From contig URVJ01000012.1 in assembly GCA_900551295.1 (NCBI GenBank), forward strand, positions 7,786 to 71,785: a stretch of 64,000 nt of DNA. Direction: 5' to 3'. Of the stretch, positions 59,177 to 64,000 are shown piece after piece (within the stretch, counting starts at the first letter, position 1; every line of letters begins with the position of its first letter). A model generated the notes under the pieces. It was not told the origin of the DNA and did not search any database. It saw nothing but the letters and a program-made list of their open reading frames with translations. Origin of the DNA: an uncultured Eubacteriales bacterium (GTDB taxonomy: Bacteria > Bacillota > Clostridia > Oscillospirales > CAG-382). Position numbers and translations under genes: made by a program.

Positions 59177-59560
59177 TTTATCATTCTTTCCTGTTTTTAC
59201 GAAAGTTTCATGTACAAAAGAGGATAATGGTTTCCCTGTTCGTCGGTTTTTTGTTCTTTTAAAAGTCTCAAAACCCATATGCTCATAAAATCCGACGGCT
59301 TTCGGCAATTATCAGGTGCTGCACGCCGCAAAGGCTTTCGGAACATATTCCTTTATCTTACATATTTCTTCGTCCGAGAGAAAAAGATGAGTTTCACGCA
59401 CCGAGTTTTCCCAAACGTCCAAAAGCGCTGCCGGCAGAGGCGTTCCGGCATATATAACGGCATATAACGGCATATACCGGCGTTGCTGCGCCCTTCGGCC
59501 CGTTATAACAGAGCGAAAACAGCTTACTGAAAAATGTCTGTCCCGTATAAGCAAGTATGC
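59177..59560 (-). pseudogene. GNAT N-acetyltransferase, internally deleted
   Basis: At higher coordinates, minus strand, PAALLDVWENSVRETHLFLS and DEEICKIKEYVPKAFAAC match the N-terminal third of a common GNAT protein. At 59177-59308, in another frame, PKAVGFYEHMGFETFKRTKN and GKPLSSFVHE match its end. The central acetyl-CoA-binding part (about 70 codons) is missing and stops lie at the joint. Short tandem copies of a CGGCATATAA unit lie near the original start (about 59450-59480). Confidence 0.8.
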
Positions 59561-59658
59561 ATATTGCCAAAGTCTAAATAATTACAGTGTTGTTCATAGA
59601 GATTTCCCGCCGACTGATTTTTGATAAATTTGTTTTTATTTTTTCGCACTTTATATAC

Positions 59659-60633
59659 TCAGTTGAGCATACGTATCCGTTCGCCCTTAACCTGCTCAAA
59701 GGCAATGAGTTTTTCTCCGTTCAGATCTTCTTTATGCATATCGATTCCGCTGATCTGATGATTGTCATAGGTATTATAATAATAAATTCCCTTATCCGCA
59801 TTACAGCATGAGGTGTAAAGGGTAATCTCATACTTGTCATCATCAAGCTTGCAGCAGCCGCGCTGCTGATCTACGCTTCCGAGAATGTGAAAAAACTGGC
59901 TGACACTTTCCAGCTCCGAAGCGCCTGAAATCGAATTCATTTTTACAAACGCCGCACGTACAAATCTGGATTGTGAGGACAGATCGCCCGGAAGTCCCAT
60001 AGCGCCCATTCCGCGGCTGTAACAATTCAGATCAAGTTTCTTTGAAAAAGTATTGTCTCTGTTTTCGGCACAAAGGTGCATATAATTATTCAAGTTAAAC
60101 ATCTGATAATCAAACGGCGGGTTGTTGGTAAGAATTCCGACGGGGTTTTCGTAAATTTTCAAGCCCTCTTTCACTGATTCCAGGGTAATACACTCGTTTT
60201 TATCCGCAATTATCCAATGAAGACGGGCAACCGGCAGTTTTTCCTCGAACGGAATATCTGTCAGGTTTATATTTTCAAGAATACCGCGTGCCTCTTTTAC
60301 AGTGGCGCATTTTCCCAAAATCAATGGTATCAGCTCGAACTGTGCAATGTTTTCTTTCCCTTTTTCAGGTTTATTATAATACGCGTTTCCCACAAAATTA
60401 AGTCCCGCTATTCCGAGTCCCATTTCGTTAACCGCGTCATAATACAGAGGATAGTCTTGCATAACGCACGCCATTCCGATCATTGCATAATGATTTTCAA
60501 TACGTCCTCCGCACCTCAGATCAAACACGTATTTTCTCGGCGTTATCACTATTTTATCTCCGAAAGAAATTTCATAATCAAGAGTCCTTCCGAAATAAAA
60601 GTCATTTGTCTTATAGGTTGCGGCTGTACACAT
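59659..60633 (-). CDS. Choloylglycine hydrolase family amidase (bile salt hydrolase / penicillin V acylase type)
   Basis: The 324-aa Ntn-hydrolase begins MCTAATYKTNDFYFGRTLDY. After Met removal Cys2 would be the nucleophile. Family active-site residues are present: Arg16, Asp19, Asn79 (GIAGLNFVGNAYY), Asn170/171 (ILTNNPPFDYQ) and Arg223 (SSQSRFVRAAF). In bile salt hydrolases these hydrolyse glycine- or taurine-conjugated bile acids; substrate choice among bile salts, penicillin V and acyl-homoserine lactones cannot be settled from sequence alone. No signal peptide. GGAGGA precedes the ATG. Confidence 0.9.
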   Translation of the reverse strand: MCTAATYKTNDFYFGRTLDYEISFGDKIVITPRKYVFDLRCGGRIENHYAMIGMACVMQDYPLYYDAVNEMGLGIAGLNFVGNAYYNKPEKGKENIAQFELIPLILGKCATVKEARGILENINLTDIPFEEKLPVARLHWIIADKNECITLESVKEGLKIYENPVGILTNNPPFDYQMFNLNNYMHLCAENRDNTFSKKLDLNCYSRGMGAMGLPGDLSSQSRFVRAAFVKMNSISGASELESVSQFFHILGSVDQQRGCCKLDDDKYEITLYTSCCNADKGIYYYNTYDNHQISGIDMHKEDLNGEKLIAFEQVKGERIRMLN

Positions 60634-61222
60634 AATCTTTTCCTCCGTTCATTTTTTGAAATCAACATCTGCGCCAAAGCCGTCAAAAGCATTATCATTG
60701 CACGCTGCGGCAGAATTATTTACATATATGTATTTTACACTGATATCGGCGCGTTTATGTGCGTTTGAAAAGCAGTTTGCAAAAACCGGTCGCAGCACAA
60801 TTATTCCTCTTATATTATAATTCATGTTTTTCAGCTCTGCAAATTTCAATTTATCTATCTAACCCTCTATAAACCATGTATTTTAAAGGCTTTATATCTG
60901 TTTTGTGTTCAAATCTTATGCATTTTCCCTTGTTTTTGCCCTTATGAGCAGAAAAAATGAAAACTTTGCCTGAATACAAAAATGCTTTTTCGGCAGGTAA
61001 TAAGCCCTCGGCATTTGAGAGCGAAATACACCCCTCGCACAAATCTCCAACTTGTACTCTGGGTATTTCGCCCCTGCGGGGAATCTGTATCAATATCGAG
61101 CAAAACATTCCCTCTATATGATACAGAGTAAAATGCACTGCAATTTTCTTTGCTGTCCTACCGACTATGACCATCAAAACAGCGGCAACCGTCTTGACGG
61201 TTGCAAAATGGGAACGTCCAAT
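60634..61222. other. Region with no confident gene; degenerate repeat-like ORF
   Basis: Minus-strand frames of 66 codons (60649-60849) and 108 codons (60851-61177) are open but lack good start contexts and recognisable domains. The latter contains RRGEIPRVQVGDLCEGCISL and VFIFSAHKGKNKGKCIRF. A related tail, SSTAHKDKNKGKKI then stop, occurs at about 62170-62220, on the other side of the APH gene. This suggests copies of a degenerate repeated element. Confidence 0.4.
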
Positions 61223-62092
61223 TTAATATCCTTTGAAATACCAAGTCGGAACGGGGTTATTCATATTGTCATACCAAGACAGAACCTCTTTGGCTTGGTT
61301 TAGCATAGTGTTTACTTCATCCTGTCCGAACGGAATCGCCCAATATACAGACGAGAGTGTGTTGCTTGAAATATAGAGTGCAAGCAATCTCCAAAAAGCC
61401 ATTGGCACATTATTATCAAAGTACCCGTTTACCATACCAGAGGCAAAGAGAGGAACCTTTTGAGCACACCATACGATACGGTTAAATTCCTCCCATGGGT
61501 CACCGTAATCATTTCGGTTAAAATCAATAATGTGGAGCTGACCGTTACGGTCGATCATCATATTACCGATATGGTAGTCGCCATGCTGGTACACTTGCGG
61601 TCTGTCTTTGAGCAAATGACGGTTTTCATTTATGTAGTCTATAAATGCTTGTCCATTTTCGCACTTGATGGGACACTCGCCGTACTTTTGGATTTTATAA
61701 TCCATTTTACGATTAAAACGGATTTCCCAATCTTCCTGCGTTGCAGGCGCAGGAATGGAATGTATTTTGTGAAGAATACGACCTGCTTCCAAGCCATATA
61801 CATACTGCTCGGTATCAGAATAGCTTGACATGACCTGTTCCGCGTCTTCGCCGTCAATCCAACTTTGGATAGAATAAACTCCATCCTCACAGGTGCCAAA
61901 CTCGATAGGCTGACACATAGGTATACCCAAGAAAGCAACCTGTTTCATCATATTAAACTCAGACTGCTTCGTGTCGTGCTGTGCAATATCGGAAACACGC
62001 AAAAGATACCGTGTGCCGTTTTCATCGGTAACACAGTATTTCTTATCACTTGACCAGCCTTTGTTTATGGGTTCTATAGTTGCAAAATTCAT
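61223..62092 (-). CDS. Aminoglycoside phosphotransferase (APH) family kinase
   Basis: The 289-aa protein-kinase-like enzyme has the nucleotide-binding N-lobe (NKGWSSDKKYCVTDENGTRY, LLRVSD), the catalytic loop VYQHGDYHIGNMMID (Brenner motif) and the metal Asp in LHIIDFNRNDYGDPWEEFNR. It would phosphorylate a small hydroxyl or amino compound. Many members are not resistance genes, and its substrate is unknown. Base use differs from neighbours, and short direct repeats flank it, so recent transfer is plausible. GGAGGT precedes the ATG. Confidence 0.88.
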   Translation of the reverse strand: MNFATIEPINKGWSSDKKYCVTDENGTRYLLRVSDIAQHDTKQSEFNMMKQVAFLGIPMCQPIEFGTCEDGVYSIQSWIDGEDAEQVMSSYSDTEQYVYGLEAGRILHKIHSIPAPATQEDWEIRFNRKMDYKIQKYGECPIKCENGQAFIDYINENRHLLKDRPQVYQHGDYHIGNMMIDRNGQLHIIDFNRNDYGDPWEEFNRIVWCAQKVPLFASGMVNGYFDNNVPMAFWRLLALYISSNTLSSVYWAIPFGQDEVNTMLNQAKEVLSWYDNMNNPVPTWYFKGY

Positions 62093-62687
62093 TTTCTTAC
62101 CTCCGTGTTAATCCTCATTTGTTCCAACTACAGTATCATTATATATTCGCACATACGTCAATATTTTATTATCAGATTTTCTTTCCCTTGTTTTTGTCCT
62201 TATGAGCAGTCGAGGAAAGTATAAACTTGTGTGAAACGGTATAAAGGTATAAGGCAAACACGTTGCGATAAATCCTTTGTTTTCAAGGCTTTCGGAGGAG
62301 TTTATTGATAACCTATAACCTCTGTTAAGAGATTATAATTTGTTGCAATTCAAATTTCGGTTTGCCGAATTGATTATACCATGAAACAAAATGCTTGCTT
62401 GCAGTGGCATTTTGCAAAGCCGTCAATATCGCAGCCGCCTGAACGGCGGAGGCGGCAACGCCGCCAAAGGTTTGCTAAGCAAGGCTTTATTGTGTGTATT
62501 ATACCACATTTTTTAATTTTCTTCAATATACAAAAATCCCCCTGCCTATTCTTTGGCAGAGGGACTCGTTTTCTTTACATCTTGCCTTTATGACGGTCAC
62601 GAAACGGTGTACGCCGCGGTCATTTGCCGCTAAGTATTTTTAATACTTTCGTCCGGCCGTCAACCGACAATTTCAAGCAGCTGACAA
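62093..62687. other. Intergenic: APH promoter, repeat copy and GC-rich hairpins
   Basis: A minus-strand promoter for APH is likely (TTGACG 62159-62154, 18-bp spacer, GATACT 62135-62130). A second copy of the KNKGK-tail repeat sits at 62184-62209. Between 62388 and 62500 lie CAAAATGC...GCATTTTG, CCGCC-TGAAC-GGCGG and GGCGGC-AAC-GCCGCC, a run of strong hairpins. No gene is seen. Confidence 0.6.
62532..62563 (-). terminator. Terminator downstream of ppdK
   Basis: On the minus strand CCCTCTGCC pairs with GGCAGGGGG (one mismatch), followed by five T. Confidence 0.75.
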
Positions 62688-64000
62688 TTACTTGCCTTCA
62701 TGCTCCTTGATGGCAGCCTGTGCAGCAGCAAGTCTTGCTATCGGCACACGGAACGGTGAGCAGGATACATAGGAAAGACCGATCTTATGGCAGAATTCAA
62801 CGGAGGAAGGATCGCCGCCGTGTTCGCCGCAGATACCGATATGCATATCGGGTCTTACACTTCTGCCGAGCTTAACTGCCATTTCCATAAGCTTACCTAC
62901 GCCGACCTGGTCGAGCTTTGCGAAAGGATCGTTCTCGAAGATCTTTGCGTCATAGTATGCGTTGAGGAACTTACCGGCGTCATCTCTTGAGAAGCCGTAG
63001 GTCATCTGGGTAAGGTCGTTTGTACCGAAGCAGAAGAACTCAGCGTCCTTAGCTATATCGTCAGCGGTGAGAGCTGCTCTCGGTATCTCTATCATTGTAC
63101 CTACTTCATACTTGAGGTCGGAGCCGCTTTCCTTGATGATGGCGTCAGCAGTCTCAACAACGAAGTTCTTAACGTACTTAAGTTCCTTTTCATCTCCTAC
63201 GAGAGGAATCATAATTTCGGGAACGATTGTCCAATCGGGATGAGCCTTCTTTACATTGATGGCAGCCTTGATTACCGCGCTTGTCTGCATCTTTGCGATT
63301 TCGGGATAAGTTACGGTAAGACGGCATCCTCTGTGACCCATCATCGGGTTGAACTCATGGAGAGATGCGATGATATTCTTGATGGTTTCAACGCTCTTGC
63401 CCTGTGCCTGTGCGAGTGCAAGAATGTCAGCTTCTTCGGTAGGAACGAATTCATGAAGCGGAGGATCGAGGAATCTGATGGTTACAGGGTTGCCTTCGAG
63501 TGCCTCATAGAGCTTTTCAAAGTCGCTCTGCTGCATAGGTTCGATCTTTGCAAGAGCCGCTTCTCTTTCCTCAACGGTATCGGAGCAGATCATTTCTCTG
63601 AATGCTGCGATTCTGTCGGAATCGAAGAACATATGCTCTGTACGGCAAAGTCCTATACCTTCAGCACCGAGTTCTCTTGCCTTCTTAGCGTCGGTAGGAG
63701 TATCGGCGTTGGTTCTTACCTTAAGTCTTCTGTACTTATCTGCCCAGCCCATGATTCTGCCGAACTCGCCTGCGATCTTTGCGTCAACAGTCGGGATAAT
63801 ACCGTCATAGATATTACCGGTAGAACCGTCTATGGAGATGAAGTCGCCTTCATGGAAAGTCTTGCCTGCAAGGACGAATTTCTTGTTTTCTTCGTCCATC
63901 TTGATGTCGCCGCAGCCGGATACGCAGCAGGTTCCCATACCTCTTGCAACAACCGCTGCATGAGAAGTCATACCGCCGCGAACGGTGAGTATACCCTGAG
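62688..64000 (-). CDS. ppdK: Pyruvate, phosphate dikinase (partial, N-terminus beyond window)
   Basis: About 437 C-terminal residues are visible. The phospho-histidine swivel domain ends at GILTVRGGMTSHAAVVARGM with the catalytic His. The TIM-barrel domain follows: ELGAEGIGLCRTEHMFF, VTIRFLDPPLHEF, GHRGCRLTVTYPEIA, FCFGTNDLTQMTYG and ICGEHGGDPSSV. The enzyme interconverts pyruvate, ATP and Pi with PEP, AMP and PPi, a PPi-linked step of clostridial glycolysis. The gene continues past position 64000. Confidence 0.97.
   Translation of the reverse strand, partial: QGILTVRGGMTSHAAVVARGMGTCCVSGCGDIKMDEENKKFVLAGKTFHEGDFISIDGSTGNIYDGIIPTVDAKIAGEFGRIMGWADKYRRLKVRTNADTPTDAKKARELGAEGIGLCRTEHMFFDSDRIAAFREMICSDTVEEREAALAKIEPMQQSDFEKLYEALEGNPVTIRFLDPPLHEFVPTEEADILALAQAQGKSVETIKNIIASLHEFNPMMGHRGCRLTVTYPEIAKMQTSAVIKAAINVKKAHPDWTIVPEIMIPLVGDEKELKYVKNFVVETADAIIKESGSDLKYEVGTMIEIPRAALTADDIAKDAEFFCFGTNDLTQMTYGFSRDDAGKFLNAYYDAKIFENDPFAKLDQVGVGKLMEMAVKLGRSVRPDMHIGICGEHGGDPSSVEFCHKIGLSYVSCSPFRVPIARLAAAQAAIKEHEGK

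Noticed and set aside
60851..61177. 108-codon minus-strand open frame as a real gene
   Set aside because: Start context is poor, no domain is recognised, and a fragment of similar sequence recurs nearby in a degenerate state.
1..64000. CRISPR arrays, prophage, tRNA or rRNA genes
   Set aside because: No regularly spaced repeats with unique spacers, no phage structural genes, and no cloverleaf or rRNA sequence were noticed on either strand.

Overview
The window looks like chromosome of a low-to-mid GC, Gram-positive anaerobe of the Clostridia (Bacillota), probably gut-associated. The evidence is the gene content: rpmH-rnpA-yidD-yidC(spoIIIJ)-jag, rplU-prp-rpmA-obgE with the Prp-cleaved bL27 leader, cysE-cysS-mrnC, RNase Y, SpoIID- and YabE-like wall proteins, an S-box (SAM-I) riboswitch on metK, an AgrB, a bile-salt-hydrolase-type amidase and a pyruvate phosphate dikinase. 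Ribosome binding sites are strong (GGAGG type), and GTG and TTG starts are frequent. No rRNA, tRNA, CRISPR array or intact transposase was seen.

Layout. 1-8 kb (minus): mscL(partial)-hpt-tsaB, then the rpmH-rnpA-yidD-yidC-jag cluster, then an AEC transporter, a CapA-like protein and a HAD phosphatase. dnaA is not next to rpmH. 8-19.4 kb (minus): SDR, tatD, metG, a DUF975-like membrane protein and nagA; a 108-bp tandem repeat; then pth, mrnC, cysS, cysE, pgsA and rimO. 19.6-23.5 kb (plus): an AraC regulator with an unusual hairpin-array leader, secreted or membrane proteins, a SpoIID-like protein and a DUF1835-like protein. 23.6-30.4 kb (minus): an ECF sigma factor with a probable anti-sigma or effector, RNase Y, a G5/3D wall protein, a DapL-like aminotransferase and a Crp/Fnr regulator. 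30.5-34.8 kb (plus): a flavodiiron protein and a ppx-ppk polyphosphate operon. 34.9-38.3 kb (minus): agrB and a P-type ATPase.

38.6-50.5 kb is a carbohydrate island. It holds a DUF5107/TPR protein, a LacI-sensor-like regulator whose HTH is at the C-terminus, an AraC regulator divergent from a GH4 alpha-galactosidase, a thioredoxin-reductase-like flavoprotein, a large GH99/WbsX-like protein without a signal peptide, and a sugar epimerase/isomerase. An MsmX/UgpC-type ABC ATPase lies at 55.3 kb. 50.6-57.9 kb holds obgE-rpmA-prp-rplU (minus), then metK with its riboswitch, the ABC ATPase, a phosphoglycerate mutase and a small membrane protein (plus). 58-62.1 kb is a worn accessory stretch: an HxlR remnant, a LOG protein, MGMT next to a deleted GNAT pseudogene, the BSH-like amidase, and an aminoglycoside-phosphotransferase-like gene between short direct repeats. 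The window ends inside ppdK.

The most novel-looking signals are regulatory. Chains of small hairpins joined by TGAA(T) linkers begin at the predicted transcription starts of two unrelated regulator/signalling genes (araC-like and agrB). Two identical 17-bp direct repeats at an exact 21-bp period, typical of LytTR/AgrA sites, sit just upstream of the agrB promoter although no agrA, agrC or agrD is visible. A decayed small-hydrophobic-peptide locus at 53.2-53.4 kb has long-range complementary ends.
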